Source: Pseudomonas sp. ADAK13 (lineage in GTDB: Bacteria > Pseudomonadota > Gammaproteobacteria > Pseudomonadales > Pseudomonadaceae). From it: a stretch of 64,000 nucleotides of DNA. Below, piece after piece: positions 16,275-26,486 of the stretch. The stretch is from NCBI RefSeq assembly GCF_012935715.1, contig NZ_CP052860.1, forward strand, positions 434,001 to 498,000, given 5' to 3'. Made by a program: the position numbers and the translations under genes. Each line of letters begins with the position of its first letter. Position 1 is the stretch's first letter. The notes beneath the pieces were generated by a model. It ran no database searches. It saw only the letters and a list, made by a program, of their open reading frames with translations, and was not told the DNA's origin.

Positions 16275-17717
16275 TCAAAGCAGGAAGATGGTGGCCAAGC
16301 CCAGGAAGATGAAGAAGCCGCCACTGTCAGTCATGGCCGTGATCATCACACTGGCGCCCATGGCCGGGTCCCGCCCAAGGCGCACCAGGGTCATTGGAAT
16401 CAGCACCCCCATCAGGGCCGCCAGCAGCAGGTTAAGCGTCATGGCCGCAGTCATGACCACCCCGAGCGACCAACTGCCATACAGCAGGTACGCCACGATA
16501 CCGATGACACCACCCCACACCAGGCCATTGATCAGCGCGACCGCAAGCTCCTTGCGCATCAACCGCTTACCGTGCCCGGTGCCCACCTGATCCAGCGCCA
16601 TGGCACGTACGATCATGGTGATGGTCTGGTTACCCGAGTTACCGCCAATACCCGCCACAATCGGCATCAGTGCAGCCAAGGCCACCAGCTTCTCGATGGA
16701 GCCCTCGAACAGGCCGATGACCCGTGAAGCAATAAACGCGGTAATCAAATTGACCGCCAGCCAGGCCCAGCGGTTACGCAGGGATTTCCAGACTGACGCA
16801 AAAATGTCTTCTTCTTCCCGCAGACCCGCCATGTTGAGGACTTCGCTTTCGCTCTCCTCACGAATCAGGTCGACCATTTCATCGATGGTCAGACGGCCGA
16901 TCAGCTTGCCGTTCTTGTCGACCACCGGGGCCGAGATCAAGTCATAACGCTCGAACGCCTGAGCGGCATCGTAAGCGTCTTCGTCGGGATGGAAACTCAC
17001 CGGGTCACTGGCCATGACGTCCGCGACTTTCTTCTCCGGGTCATTGACCAGCAGGCGCTTGATCGGCAGCACGCCCTTGAGAATGCCTTCGTAATCGACC
17101 ACGAACAGTTTGTCGGTATGGCCTGGCAGCTCCTTGAGGCGGCGCAGGTAACGCAAAACCACTTCCAGGCTGACGTCTTCGCGGATGGTGACCATCTCGA
17201 AGTCCATCAGCGCGCCGACTTGCTCCTCGTCGTAGGACAACGCGGAGCGCACACGCTCACGCTGTTGGCCGTCGAGGGTTTCCATCAGCTCATGGACGAC
17301 GTCACGCGGCAGCTCGGAAGCCAGGTCAGCGAGTTCGTCGGCATCCATGTCCTTGGCAGCAGCCAGGAGCTCATGATCGTCCATGTCGGCGATCAGGGTT
17401 TCACGGACCGAGTCGGATACTTCGAGGAGAATGTCGCCGTCGCGATCAGCCTTGACCAACTGCCAGAGGGTCAGACGATCATCAAGCGGCAAGGCTTCGA
17501 GGATGTAGGCGACGTCGGCGGAGTGCAGGTCATCGAGCTTGCGTTGCAGCTCGACGAGATTTTGCCGGTGAACCAGGTTCTCGACCCGGTCATGATTCGG
17601 GCCTTCCTGGCGATGCGTCAGGTCTTCGACCACGCGCTGGCGCTGCAGCAGCTCAACGACTTGAGCCAGGCGATCCTGCAGGCTTTCTTGTGTTTTCTTT
17701 ACTTCAACTTCGGTCAT
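16275..17717 (-). CDS. mgtE: Magnesium transporter MgtE
   Basis: 480 residues from the ATG at 17717 (MTEVEVKKTQESL), which has GGAG upstream. It is an inner-membrane Mg2+ channel gated by cytoplasmic Mg2+. The N-terminal superhelical domain contains AYILEALPLDDRLTLWQLV and LASELPRDVVHELMETL. Two CBS domains follow (VADVMASDPVSFHPDEDAYD and SAPVVDKNGKLIGRLTIDEM). Five hydrophobic segments then form the pore domain with MPIVAGIGGNSGNQT. All regions are intact. Confidence 0.96.
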   Translation of the reverse strand: MTEVEVKKTQESLQDRLAQVVELLQRQRVVEDLTHRQEGPNHDRVENLVHRQNLVELQRKLDDLHSADVAYILEALPLDDRLTLWQLVKADRDGDILLEVSDSVRETLIADMDDHELLAAAKDMDADELADLASELPRDVVHELMETLDGQQRERVRSALSYDEEQVGALMDFEMVTIREDVSLEVVLRYLRRLKELPGHTDKLFVVDYEGILKGVLPIKRLLVNDPEKKVADVMASDPVSFHPDEDAYDAAQAFERYDLISAPVVDKNGKLIGRLTIDEMVDLIREESESEVLNMAGLREEEDIFASVWKSLRNRWAWLAVNLITAFIASRVIGLFEGSIEKLVALAALMPIVAGIGGNSGNQTITMIVRAMALDQVGTGHGKRLMRKELAVALINGLVWGGVIGIVAYLLYGSWSLGVVMTAAMTLNLLLAALMGVLIPMTLVRLGRDPAMGASVMITAMTDSGGFFIFLGLATIFLL

Positions 17718-18022
17718 AGGCGAACTCCACTCCCAGCAGCAGGGCACGCCGGAAGGATCAATCAGTCAATTCATGATTGGTAAAACGGGGTACTGAGTAA
17801 CTACTGGGTAAGTCCATGGAGGTGTTCCACAAGCCCCGGCGGGGCTGACGGGCGCAATGATACACCGGGCGACCGCTTTTAACGTCAAAAAACTGGAAAG
17901 AACAAGCGCTTGCGACACAAAGCTGAGCATTGGCCGCAGATATGAACTGCGACGACGCAGCCCCAAAGGAAAACACATGGGCAGGAGAAAAAGTCGCGAC
18001 GGGAAATAAAAACCCCAGACGG
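17718..18022. other. Intergenic region upstream of mgtE
   Basis: About 300 bases with no gene that I can support. A GC-rich hairpin, AGCCCCGGCGGGGCT, lies near 17832. No recognised magnesium leader is seen. Confidence 0.4.
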
Positions 18023-18051
18023 CAAAAAGCCCGCACTAGGCGGGCTTTTTG
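18023..18051 (-). terminator. Terminator downstream of the tRNA genes
   Basis: AAAAAGCCCGC and GCGGGCTTTTT form a compact stem that works in either direction. It lies 6 bases past the tRNA-Arg 3' end. Confidence 0.85.
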
Positions 18052-18056
18052 TTGTT

Positions 18057-18133
18057 TGGTGCACTCGACAGGATTCGAACCTGTGACCGCTCGGTTCGTA
18101 GCCGAGTACTCTATCCAGCTGAGCTACGAGTGC
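18057..18133 (-). tRNA. tRNA-Arg (anticodon ACG), copy 2
   Basis: 77 bases on the minus strand. 5' GCACTCG pairs with 3' CGAGTGC and CCA is encoded. The anticodon loop is CTACGAA. The sequence is identical to the copy at 18206. Confidence 0.96.
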
Positions 18134-18205
18134 AGATTGTGTTTTTAGACCAGATCACAACTGGTTGAAGCCAAGCTACCTGCATTGCTGCAACTAACTC
18201 TTAAA

Positions 18206-18282
18206 TGGTGCACTCGACAGGATTCGAACCTGTGACCGCTCGGTTCGTAGCCGAGTACTCTATCCAGCTGAGCTACGAGTGC
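18206..18282 (-). tRNA. tRNA-Arg (anticodon ACG), copy 1
   Basis: 77 bases, identical over its length to the gene at 18057, from which it is separated by 72 bases. The anticodon loop is CTACGAA and CCA is encoded. This is a local tandem duplication. Confidence 0.96.
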
Positions 18283-18390
18283 ATTTGTTGCCGCGCATTA
18301 TAGGCCGTTCAATCTCTATGTAAAGCTATTTTTTCGTTTAGTTTCAACAACTTAGCGAAAAAACCAGATTGCAACGTACTAAGCAAATAA

Positions 18391-18481
18391 TGGCGGAGAA
18401 CGGGGGATTCGAACCCCCGACACCCTTTTGAGGTGTACTCCCTTAGCAGGGGAGCGCCTTCGGCCACTCGGCCAGCTCTCC
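18391..18481 (-). tRNA. tRNA-Ser (anticodon GCT)
   Basis: 91 bases on the minus strand with a long variable arm (TACACCTCAAAAGGTGTC). 5' GGAGAGC pairs with 3' GTTCTCC, CCA is encoded and the anticodon loop is CTGCTAA. The run csrA, tRNA-Ser, tRNA-Arg is a known Pseudomonas order. Confidence 0.96.
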
Positions 18482-18543
18482 GCAACACGGGGCGTATATT
18501 AACCAGCTTCATCCCCGTTTGCAAACATAAAAAACGATAAAAA

Positions 18544-18732
18544 TTAATGGCTTGGTTCTTCGTCCTTCTCTTTCTTGATCCGCAGGTAGATTTCCTCGCG
18601 GTGGACAGCCACCTCTTTCGGAGCGTTAACCCCGATACGCACTTGATTGCCTTTGACGCCGAGCACGGTCACGGTGATTTCGCCATCACCAATAATCAGG
18701 CTTTCTGCGCATCGACGAGTCAGAATCAGCAT
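18544..18732 (-). CDS. csrA: Carbon storage regulator CsrA/RsmA
   Basis: 62 residues from [15 protein letters not shown]; the ATG at 18732 has AGGAGAAAGG upstream and the longer frame is ignored. It is a post-transcriptional repressor that binds GGA motifs near ribosome sites and is countered by Rsm small RNAs. The RNA-binding residues LTRR near the N-terminus and [12 protein letters not shown] are present. It lies downstream of lysC, as in P. aeruginosa rsmA. Confidence 0.97.
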   Translation of the reverse strand: MLILTRRCAESLIIGDGEITVTVLGVKGNQVRIGVNAPKEVAVHREEIYLRIKKEKDEEPSH

Positions 18733-18918
18733 ACCTTTCTCCTCACGCATTTCATTTCGGGAACAACAGTCTGCAAAAAAAAGGCATTCGACCTACAACC
18801 AAATGGCCGTAGCCCTACCCGCCTAAGTATTGTCGAGCACAGGTAAAAGAACAGGTCTTCACCACGCACCCGGCAAAAAAATGAAAGGCGCGGATAACCG
18901 CGCCTTCCTGGCAACGCG

Positions 18919-20160
18919 TCACTCGCCCTGTCGGGCCGGAGCGTCCAGCTCAAACGCGGTATGCAATGCGCGTACAGCCAGTTCCAGGTACTTCTCTTCG
19001 ATCACCACCGACACCTTGATTTCCGACGTGGAGATCATCTGGATGTTGATGCTTTCCTTGGCCAGGGCTTCGAACATGCGGCTGGCAACACCCGCATGGG
19101 AACGCATGCCCACGCCCACGATCGACACCTTGGCGATCTTGGTATCGCCAACCACTTCACGGGCGCCAATCTCGCTCGCGGTGTTCAACAACACCTTCTG
19201 CGCCGCATCGTACTCGTTGCGGTGCACGGTGAAGGTGAAATCGGTGGTGTTATCGTGCGCAACGTTCTGCACGATCATGTCGACTTCAATGTTTTCGCCG
19301 CTGATTGGCCCGAGAATCTTGAAGGCCACGCCCGGGGTGTCTGGCACGCCACGGATGGTCAGCTTGGCTTCATCGCGGTTAAAAGCGATGCCGGAAATGA
19401 TCGGCTGTTCCATGGATTCCTCTTCATCAATAGTAATGAGGGTGCCCGGACCCTCCTTGAAGCTGTGCAGTACGCGCAGCGGAACGTTGTACTTGCCGGC
19501 AAACTCAACAGCACGGATCTGCAACACCTTGGAACCGAGACTGGCCATTTCCAGCATCTCTTCAAAGGTGATCTTGTCCAGGCGCTGGGCCACGGACACA
19601 ACCCGTGGGTCGGTGGTGTAGACGCCATCCACATCGGTGTAGATCTGGCATTCGTCAGCCTTCAGGGCTGCCGCCAGCGCCACGCCGGTGGTGTCGGAAC
19701 CACCACGACCAAGGGTGGTGATGTTGCCGTGCTCGTCGACGCCCTGGAAACCGGCGACAACCACCACACGACCGGCCTTCAGGTCAGCGCGAATCTTCTG
19801 GTCATCAATCTGCAGGATGCGCGCCTTGGTGTGGGCGCTATCCGTCAGAATGCGGACCTGGTTGCCAGTGTAGGACACCGCCGGCACACCACGCTTGTTC
19901 AGCGCCATGGCCAGCAACGCGATGGTCACCTGCTCACCGGTGGAAATGATCACATCCAGCTCACGGGGAACCGGTTGTTGATCGCCACTGATTTGCTTGG
20001 CCAGATCGATCAGGCGATTGGTCTCGCCGCTCATGGCCGACAGCACCACCACCAGGTCATCGCCGGCATCGCGGAATTTCTTAACCTTGTCGGCGACCTG
20101 CTCGATTCTTTCGACAGAGCCGACCGAGGTGCCTCCAAATTTCTGTACGATCAAAGCCAT
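18919..20160 (-). CDS. lysC: Aspartate kinase
   Basis: 413 residues. It phosphorylates aspartate, the first step to lysine, threonine and methionine. The N-terminal kinase domain begins MALIVQKFGGTSVGSVERI and includes VVVLSAMSGETNRL and TLGRGGSDTTGVALAAAL. Two ACT domains for feedback control follow, with IRGVPDTPGVAFKIL and KVSIVGVGMRSHAGVASRMF. It lies between alaS and csrA. Confidence 0.97.
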   Translation of the reverse strand: MALIVQKFGGTSVGSVERIEQVADKVKKFRDAGDDLVVVLSAMSGETNRLIDLAKQISGDQQPVPRELDVIISTGEQVTIALLAMALNKRGVPAVSYTGNQVRILTDSAHTKARILQIDDQKIRADLKAGRVVVVAGFQGVDEHGNITTLGRGGSDTTGVALAAALKADECQIYTDVDGVYTTDPRVVSVAQRLDKITFEEMLEMASLGSKVLQIRAVEFAGKYNVPLRVLHSFKEGPGTLITIDEEESMEQPIISGIAFNRDEAKLTIRGVPDTPGVAFKILGPISGENIEVDMIVQNVAHDNTTDFTFTVHRNEYDAAQKVLLNTASEIGAREVVGDTKIAKVSIVGVGMRSHAGVASRMFEALAKESINIQMISTSEIKVSVVIEEKYLELAVRALHTAFELDAPARQGE

Positions 20161-20255
20161 TTCTAAGCCGCCTCAGCCCGTAAAGGGGCGCCTATTATTC
20201 AATCAACCAGCACTGACCGAGCCCGTGACTAGACCACGGGCTCATTAACAGCGTC

Positions 20256-22874
20256 TTAAATACCTGCCTCGACAAACGGCACGGTCAGGGCCAGGGCCGC
20301 GTCCAGGGCACCGGCGTCTACACCACCGCCTTGCGCCATGTCCGGACGACCACCGCCCTTCCCGCCCACTGCCGCGGCGGCTTGCTTCATCAAATCACCG
20401 GCCTTGAGTTGGCCAGTCAGGTCCTTGGTTACACCGGCAACCAGAACGACCTTATCCTCATGGACACTGCCGAGCAGGATCACTGCGCGGCCGAGCTTGT
20501 TCTTCAACTGATCGACCAAGGCCAACAGCGCCTTGCCATCCTGACCGTCCAGGCGCACGGCCAGGACCTTCACGCCTTTGACGTCCAGGGCGGAAGCCGA
20601 CAGGTCATCGCCCGCCGCGCTGGCCGCCTTGGCCTGCAACTGCTCCAGCTGTTTTTCCAGCTGACGGTTGCGCTCCAGTACACCGGAGAGCTTGTCGATC
20701 AGGTTGTCGCGGCTGCCCTTGACCAGGCTGGCCGCTTCCTTGAGTTGTTCTTCAGCCGCATTGAGGTAGGCCAGGGCCGCAGCACCGGTGACCGCTTCAA
20801 TACGGCGCACGCCGGAAGCCACACCGCCTTCGCTGATGATTTTCAGCAGGCCGATGTCGCCGGTACGGCTGGCGTGGATACCGCCGCACAGCTCCACCGA
20901 GAAGCTGCCGCCCATGCTCAGCACGCGCACTTCGTCGCCATACTTCTCGCCGAACAGCGCCATGGCGCCCTTCTTCTTGGCGGTCTCGATGTCGGTTTCT
21001 TCGGTTTCAACCGGAGTGTTCTTGCGAATCTCGGCGTTGACGATGTCTTCCAGGGCCTTCAACTGCTCAGGCTTGATCGCCTCGAAATGACTGAAGTCAA
21101 AGCGCAGGCGCTGGCTGTCCACCAACGAACCTTTCTGCTGCACATGCTCACCCAATACCTGACGCAACGCGGCGTGCAGCAAGTGAGTGGCCGAATGATT
21201 CAAAGCAGTTGCATGCCGTACGTCGGCATCTACCTGAGTGTCCACCGGCGCACCGACGGTCAGGTTACCCAGCACCAGCAAGCCGTGGTGCAGGAACGCA
21301 CCGCCGGTCTTGGTGGTGTCGCGCACGTCAAAACGACCGGAGGTCGAGCTCAGGAAACCACAGTCGCCGACCTGGCCACCGGACTCGGCGTAGAACGGGG
21401 TCTGGTCGAGGACCACAACCGCCTCGTCACCTTCGTTCAGCACGTCGACCGACTTGCCGTCCTTATAGATAGCCACGATCTTGGCCGAGCCAACGGTGGC
21501 CTCATAACCAATGAACGAAGTGGCCACATCAACCTTTACCAGGGTGTTGTAGTCCAGGCCAAAGGAGCTGGCGGAACGGGCGCGGACGCGCTGGGCTTCC
21601 ATCTCACGCTCAAAGCCTGCTTCGTCGATGGTCAGCTCGCGTTCACGGGCGATGTCGGCGGTCAGGTCCATCGGGAAACCGTAGGTGTCGTACAGCTTGA
21701 ACACCACGTCGCCCGGCACCACGGTGCCTTTAAGCTCAGCCAGGTCCTGTTCGAGGATCTTCAGGCCGTGCTCCAGGGTCTTGGAGAACTGCTCTTCTTC
21801 AGCCTTGAGCACGCGCTCGATGTTGGCTTGCTGCTGCTTGAGTTCCGGGAAGGCATCGCCCATCTCGGCCACCAGCGCGGCAACGATCTTGTAGAAGAAG
21901 CTGCCGGTAGCGCCCAGCTTGTTACCGTGACGGCAGGCGCGACGGATGATGCGGCGCAGCACATAGCCACGGCCTTCGTTCGACGGCAGCACACCGTCAG
22001 CGATCAGGAAGCCGCAGGAACGGATGTGGTCCGACACGACCTTGAGCGACGACTGATTGTCGTTGGCGCAGCCAATGGCCGCAGCCGAAGCGCTCAGCAG
22101 GTTGGTGAACAGGTCGATCTCGTAGTTGGAGTGAACGTGCTGCATCACCGCACTGATCCGCTCCAGGCCCATGCCGGTGTCGACCGACGGGGCTGGCAGC
22201 GGATGCAACACGCCATCGGCGGTGCGGTTGAACTGCATGAACACGTTGTTCCAGATTTCGATGTAGCGATCGCCGTCTTCTTCCGGCGAGCCCGGTGGGC
22301 CACCCCAGATGTCGGCGCCGTGATCGTAGAAGATCTCGGTGCAGGGGCCGCACGGGCCGGTATCGCCCATGGTCCAGAAGTTGTCGGAGGCGTAAGGCGC
22401 GCCTTTGTTGTCGCCGATGCGAATCATGCGCTCAACCGGCACACCGATCTGCTGGGTCCAGATGTCGTAGGCTTCGTCATCGGTGGCGTAGACGGTCACC
22501 CAGAGCTTTTCCTTCGGCAGCTTCAGCACGCCGGTCAGGAAGGTCCAGGCGAAGGTGATCGCATCTTTCTTGAAATAGTCGCCGAAGCTGAAGTTACCCA
22601 GCATCTCGAAGAAGGTGTGGTGGCGGGCGGTGTAGCCCACGTTTTCCAGGTCGCTGTTCTTGCCGCCGGCGCGTACGCACTTCTGGCTGCTGGTGGCGCG
22701 GGTGTAGGCGCGCTTTTCCTGGCCCAGGAAGCAGTCCTTGAACTGGTTCATCCCCGCGTTAGTGAACAGCAGGGTTGGGTCATTGCCTGGGATCAAGGAG
22801 CTGGAGGCGACACGGGTGTGACCTTGCTCTTCGAAGAAGCGAAGGAAGGCTTCACGGATTTCTGCGCTTTTCAT
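20256..22874 (-). CDS. alaS: Alanine--tRNA ligase
   Basis: 872 residues from the ATG at 22874 ([19 protein letters not shown]); the in-frame extension to 22940 is not conserved-looking and is dropped. The aminoacylation domain has [20 protein letters not shown] and the tRNA-recognition region follows. The editing domain has [15 protein letters not shown] and [17 protein letters not shown] (metal-binding His and Cys). The C-terminal DHHA1 domain has [12 protein letters not shown]. It is complete. Confidence 0.98.
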   Translation of the reverse strand: MKSAEIREAFLRFFEEQGHTRVASSSLIPGNDPTLLFTNAGMNQFKDCFLGQEKRAYTRATSSQKCVRAGGKNSDLENVGYTARHHTFFEMLGNFSFGDYFKKDAITFAWTFLTGVLKLPKEKLWVTVYATDDEAYDIWTQQIGVPVERMIRIGDNKGAPYASDNFWTMGDTGPCGPCTEIFYDHGADIWGGPPGSPEEDGDRYIEIWNNVFMQFNRTADGVLHPLPAPSVDTGMGLERISAVMQHVHSNYEIDLFTNLLSASAAAIGCANDNQSSLKVVSDHIRSCGFLIADGVLPSNEGRGYVLRRIIRRACRHGNKLGATGSFFYKIVAALVAEMGDAFPELKQQQANIERVLKAEEEQFSKTLEHGLKILEQDLAELKGTVVPGDVVFKLYDTYGFPMDLTADIARERELTIDEAGFEREMEAQRVRARSASSFGLDYNTLVKVDVATSFIGYEATVGSAKIVAIYKDGKSVDVLNEGDEAVVVLDQTPFYAESGGQVGDCGFLSSTSGRFDVRDTTKTGGAFLHHGLLVLGNLTVGAPVDTQVDADVRHATALNHSATHLLHAALRQVLGEHVQQKGSLVDSQRLRFDFSHFEAIKPEQLKALEDIVNAEIRKNTPVETEETDIETAKKKGAMALFGEKYGDEVRVLSMGGSFSVELCGGIHASRTGDIGLLKIISEGGVASGVRRIEAVTGAAALAYLNAAEEQLKEAASLVKGSRDNLIDKLSGVLERNRQLEKQLEQLQAKAASAAGDDLSASALDVKGVKVLAVRLDGQDGKALLALVDQLKNKLGRAVILLGSVHEDKVVLVAGVTKDLTGQLKAGDLMKQAAAAVGGKGGGRPDMAQGGGVDAGALDAALALTVPFVEAGI

Positions 22875-23020
22875 TAGGTTCTTCCACGGAGGCTGCGGCC
22901 AAAGGCCAGTGCTAAACGTCATCAGACGGAGCGACGGCAAAGGGCCGCATTATATCGGCCCTTTGCCCGTGGTACAGCGTGTTTATGTGATAGAAACAGT
23001 CAATTAGACGGTCTGCACTG

Positions 23021-24025
23021 TCATTTTCGGGAAAACTCGACGAATGTCGCGAGCACTTGCTCCATCTGTGCCCGATTGACGTCCAGGTGAGTGACCATGC
23101 GCAGGCGCGGCGCGGCACTCAACTTGATCCCGCGCTCGGCGGCAAACGCCTTCAAGGCCGGGGCCCGATCGCCGATATCAACGTAGACCATGTTGGTCTG
23201 CACCGGCTCCACCGTGTAACCCGCCTTGCGCAGTTCATCTCCCAGCCATTGGGCATTGGCATGGTCGTCGGCCAGGCGCTGCACCTGGTGGTCCAGGGCA
23301 TACAGCCCCGCCGCCGCCAGCGAACCGGCCTGGCGCATGCCGCCACCGACCATCTTGCGCAAACGACGGGCCTTGGCGATCAACGCCGTGGAGCCGCACA
23401 ACACCGAGCCGATCGGCGCACCCAGGCCCTTGGACAGGCACACCGACACCGAATCGAAGTGCCGGGCAATCTCCCGGGCATCCACACCCAGCTTGACCGC
23501 AGCGTTATAAAGCCGCGCGCCGTCGAGGTGCAAGGCCAGGCCGTGTTCCCGGGTGAATGCCCGCGCAGCCGCCAGGTATTCAAGAGGCAGGACTTTGCCC
23601 TGCATGGTGTTTTCCAGCGCCAGCAAACGGGTGCGGGCGAAGTGGAAGTCGTCTGGCTTGATTGCGGCCAGCACCTGCTCAAGGCTCAGGGAACCGTCAG
23701 CCTGCACTTCCAGGGGTTGCGGCTGGATCGAACCCAGCACTGCCGCGCCGCCGCCTTCGTATTTGTAGGTGTGGGCCTGCTGACCGACGATGTATTCCTC
23801 GCCCCGCTCGCAGTGCGCCATCAACGCCAGCAAGTTGCTCATGGTGCCGGTGGGCACGAACAACGCGGCGGCAAAACCCAGGCGCTTGGCCAGTTCGGCT
23901 TCCAGGCGGTTGACGCTCGGGTCTTCGCCGTAGACGTCGTCGCCACTGGCCGCAGTCGCCATCGCGTCGAGCATGCCTGGGGTCGGTTGGGTCACTGTGT
24001 CGCTGCGCAGGTCAATCACGGTCAT
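23021..24025 (-). CDS. ltaE: Low-specificity L-threonine aldolase
   Basis: 334 residues from the ATG at 24025 ([19 protein letters not shown]), which has GAGG upstream. It is a PLP enzyme that splits threonine or allo-threonine into glycine and acetaldehyde. Family features are [14 protein letters not shown], the Asp-His region [12 protein letters not shown] and the PLP lysine in [14 protein letters not shown]. It lies upstream of alaS on the same strand, as recalled for PA0902-PA0903. Confidence 0.94.
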   Translation of the reverse strand: MTVIDLRSDTVTQPTPGMLDAMATAASGDDVYGEDPSVNRLEAELAKRLGFAAALFVPTGTMSNLLALMAHCERGEEYIVGQQAHTYKYEGGGAAVLGSIQPQPLEVQADGSLSLEQVLAAIKPDDFHFARTRLLALENTMQGKVLPLEYLAAARAFTREHGLALHLDGARLYNAAVKLGVDAREIARHFDSVSVCLSKGLGAPIGSVLCGSTALIAKARRLRKMVGGGMRQAGSLAAAGLYALDHQVQRLADDHANAQWLGDELRKAGYTVEPVQTNMVYVDIGDRAPALKAFAAERGIKLSAAPRLRMVTHLDVNRAQMEQVLATFVEFSRK

Positions 24026-24216
24026 CAAACTAGCCTCTAGCGGATTTGGGGCGTTTCTTGTGTTAACGATTACTGCGGGCAAACCCGCGGAATATCAAGC
24101 CCCGTGCTTGCACAATCGAATACCAACCAAACAAACCGATATAGGTTATCGATAAACCAACCGTGCAGTTTCTGAAAAACCATGATAAAAACTCTCCGCC
24201 GCCAGGGTTCTGGCGG

Positions 24217-24384
24217 CAACGTTCTCAGGGCGGGGTGTAATTCCCCACCGGCGGTAATTGCACGCAACGTGCATAGCCCGCGAGCGCTTGGCGCCTCGAA
24301 CTGCCTCGGCAGGACGGCGACAAGGTCAGCAGACCCGGTGTGATCCCGGGGCCGACGGTCATAGTCCGGATGAAGAGAGAACGG
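24217..24384 (+). promoter_or_regulatory. FMN riboswitch (RFN element)
   Basis: The RFN hallmarks are present in order: GTTCTCAGGGCGGGG at the 5' side, TTCCCCACCGGCGGTAAT, GCCCGCGAGCGC, then GATCCCGGGGCCGACGGT and AGTCCGGATGAAGAGAGAAC closing the P1 helix with the 5' CGTTCTC. FMN binding would lower expression of the downstream lumazine synthase gene. Confidence 0.97.
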
Positions 24385-24470
24385 GATTGGCACCTAAGGG
24401 CCGAACGCTGGATTTCATGCTCGCATGACCCGGCTGTCCGTACCCTTAAATCCCATTCGATTCATATCGC

Positions 24471-24496
24471 CCTGTTTTTTTCTTAAACAGGAGTCA
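24471..24496 (+). promoter_or_regulatory. Hairpin masking the ribosome site downstream of the FMN riboswitch
   Basis: CCTGTTT (24471-24477) pairs with AAACAGG (24485-24491), and the 3' strand contains most of the AGGAG that serves the ATG at 24501. It is a plausible translational switch controlled by the riboswitch. Confidence 0.5.
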
Positions 24497-24500
24497 GAAC

Positions 24501-25010
24501 ATGCAACCCACCGCAATCGACAGCAAAAGCAAAAACCATCACGGCGAGCGCGTCGCGTTTATCCAGGCCTGCTGGCACAAGGATATTGTCGATCAGAGCC
24601 GTAAAGGCTTCCTCGCCGAAATGATCGCCCAGGGCTACCAGGAATCGGACATCGATTTCTTTGAAGTCGGCGGCGCCTTTGAAATGCCCCTGCACGCCAA
24701 GCTGCTGGCCAAGTCCGGCCGTTATGCCGGTATCGTCGCGGCCGCCCTGGTGGTGGACGGCGGGATCTACCGTCACGAGTTCGTTGCCCAGTCAGTGGTC
24801 AGCGGCCTGATGCAGGTTCAACTGGAAACCGAAGTGCCGGTGTTCTCGGTATCCTTGACCCCGCACCACTTCCACGCGGGCAGCGAGCACCACACCTTCT
24901 TTTATGAGCACTTCGTGCACAAGGGCCAGGAAGCGGCACGCACCTGCGCCGACACCCTGCACAAGGTTCGCGCGCTGCGTCGCAATGAGCCACGGGCTCT
25001 AGCGGTTTAA
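24501..25010 (+). CDS. ribH: 6,7-dimethyl-8-ribityllumazine synthase, RibH2-like paralogue
   Basis: 169 residues. It condenses 5-amino-6-ribitylaminouracil with 3,4-dihydroxy-2-butanone 4-phosphate in riboflavin synthesis. Family motifs are VAFIQACWHKDIVDQSRKGF, DIDFFEVGGAFEMPLHAKLL and VSVSLTPHHFH-like residues near position 118, with an internal ALVVDGGIYRHEFVA. It resembles type II lumazine synthases. It stands alone rather than in the rib operon and has its own FMN riboswitch, so it is probably a second, flavin-controlled copy. Confidence 0.88.
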   Translation: MQPTAIDSKSKNHHGERVAFIQACWHKDIVDQSRKGFLAEMIAQGYQESDIDFFEVGGAFEMPLHAKLLAKSGRYAGIVAAALVVDGGIYRHEFVAQSVVSGLMQVQLETEVPVFSVSLTPHHFHAGSEHHTFFYEHFVHKGQEAARTCADTLHKVRALRRNEPRALAV

Positions 25011-25046
25011 GCAACACCACAAAGCCCAGTCTTAGAGCCGGGCTTG

Positions 25047-25133
25047 TGTGGGAGCTGGCTTGCCTGCGATAGCATCGCCTCGGTGTATCTGGCAGACCGA
25101 GTTGATCCTATCGCAGGCAAGCCAGCTCCCACA
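25047..25133. repeat. REP-type inverted repeat (REPIN)
   Basis: TGTGGGAGCTGGCTTGCCTG and its complement CAGGCAAGCCAGCTCCCACA bound a short variable centre. The same arms recur at 27906, 31661, 39422, 44231 and 58293 in this window. Confidence 0.9.
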
Positions 25134-25156
25134 TTTGACCGAGTCGGCCTCGGGAT

Positions 25157-26161
25157 TCAGGCCAGGCCGGCATCCGTAGTCGGCACAATCAATATCCCGG
25201 CTCGCAAGCCATTCTTGACCTTCGGGTTCGGGAAGATGATGCGTGCGCCCTCCTCCTCGATGACCCAGCGGGTCTTGGCAATGTCCTCGGCCAGCAGGTA
25301 ACCCTTCTCCAACTCCGAAAAGTTTTCCACGTCGGCCGGCAAATGCAGGACGAAGGTATCGCTGTGCTTGATCACTTCCCGGGAGACGCTGAACAGCTTC
25401 AGGCCGTCCAGGCTCTCGGTGGCCGGCTCGTTGCCTTCGATGATCTGCTTGAGGCGCGCCTCCAGGCGGGACACGTCCACGCCCTGGTTCTGCCCGAACG
25501 GCCGGGCCTTGCCCAGCTCCAGGGTGAAGGACTCGGCCTCCAGCTGCTCGTAGGTAAACGCCGTGAAGGTGATCGAGGTCTTGTTCTGCAACAACACCGC
25601 TTCCATGCCGGCGGCTCGCAGGCGCGCCAGTTCGCGGCGTGAATGCTGGCGACCGTCCTTCCACGGGTACAGCGCGAACTGCTCGATCTTCGAGCCACGA
25701 ATGGCGGTGTGCAGGTCGTAATGCAAACGGCTACGCCCCGGAACGCTGAAGAACGTGCGGGCCAACTGCTCAAGCTCGGCAGCGCGCATGGCTTCCGGGC
25801 CGATGTTTTGCTCGTGACGGCCATTGAACAGCCGGTTGACGTCCAGTTCGAGATAACGCTCGCCGCGGCGCATGGCCTCGGGGTTACCGAACAGGAACAG
25901 AATACGGGTGCGGGGCTTGATCTCCCCGCGGGCAATGCCATGCAGCAAGCGGTCGGCCAATTCGATCGGCGCGGTTTCGTTGCCATGGATGCCGGACGAC
26001 AACAGCACGTCGCCGCCGTTGTCCCGCGCCTCAGGAGGCCGCACTTCCAGCGCGCCCTCGCTGAGCCAGCGCAGTTGCACGCCGTCGACAGTCAGTTGAA
26101 TTTTTTGCGCCGGTTCGCGACCGGCGAGGGTCAGTTCAAGCAGTTTGCCGAGGGCGAGCAT
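25157..26161 (-). CDS. astE: Succinylglutamate desuccinylase (AruE/AstE)
   Basis: 334 residues. It performs the last step of the arginine succinyltransferase pathway, releasing glutamate and succinate. It is an M14-type zinc enzyme: [12 protein letters not shown] carries the HxxE zinc ligands, [12 protein letters not shown] the third His, and [14 protein letters not shown] the catalytic Glu. It is the last gene of the aru operon and is followed by a REP element. Confidence 0.96.
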   Translation of the reverse strand: MLALGKLLELTLAGREPAQKIQLTVDGVQLRWLSEGALEVRPPEARDNGGDVLLSSGIHGNETAPIELADRLLHGIARGEIKPRTRILFLFGNPEAMRRGERYLELDVNRLFNGRHEQNIGPEAMRAAELEQLARTFFSVPGRSRLHYDLHTAIRGSKIEQFALYPWKDGRQHSRRELARLRAAGMEAVLLQNKTSITFTAFTYEQLEAESFTLELGKARPFGQNQGVDVSRLEARLKQIIEGNEPATESLDGLKLFSVSREVIKHSDTFVLHLPADVENFSELEKGYLLAEDIAKTRWVIEEEGARIIFPNPKVKNGLRAGILIVPTTDAGLA

Positions 26162-26172
26162 AAGCAGCTTCC

Positions 26173-26463
26173 TTAGTGGTTGCAGCCAGGACCGTGGACG
26201 TGATCGTCGTCATCACCTTCAACGTCGGCCGGTTCCATTTCCAGTTGCAGGCTCATCAGGTTGGTGGCCAATGGGCGCATCAGCAGGTTGGCGTATTCGG
26301 CGTCGCCTTCTTCCACGTCCACGCCGATCAGCAGTTGGCCGCGGCCGTCGTGCTGGATCCAGATCTCCTTGCCCTGCCAGACCACGGCGACGCGGGTGCA
26401 GGAAGTTTCCAGCTGTGTGCCGTCGGTGTCTTCAAGGATCAGTTTCAGGGTGTCGGTGGTCAT
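26173..26463 (-). CDS. Small acidic protein of unknown function in the aru operon
   Basis: 96 residues between astE and astB. The body is a short beta-rich domain ([40 protein letters not shown]). The C-terminus [13 protein letters not shown] is acidic and ends in His and Cys residues that could bind a metal. The equivalent position in P. aeruginosa is PA0900, also uncharacterised. Spacings of 11 and 23 bases indicate co-transcription, so a role in arginine catabolism is possible but untested. Confidence 0.8.
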   Translation of the reverse strand: MTTDTLKLILEDTDGTQLETSCTRVAVVWQGKEIWIQHDGRGQLLIGVDVEEGDAEYANLLMRPLATNLMSLQLEMEPADVEGDDDDHVHGPGCNH

Positions 26464-26486
26464 AAATAGTTCTCAGCCGTGCGGCG

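Noticed and set aside
20331..22877. 848-residue open frame opposite alaS
   Set aside because: Antisense of alaS. High-GC third-position bias keeps the opposite frame open; no recognisable domain.
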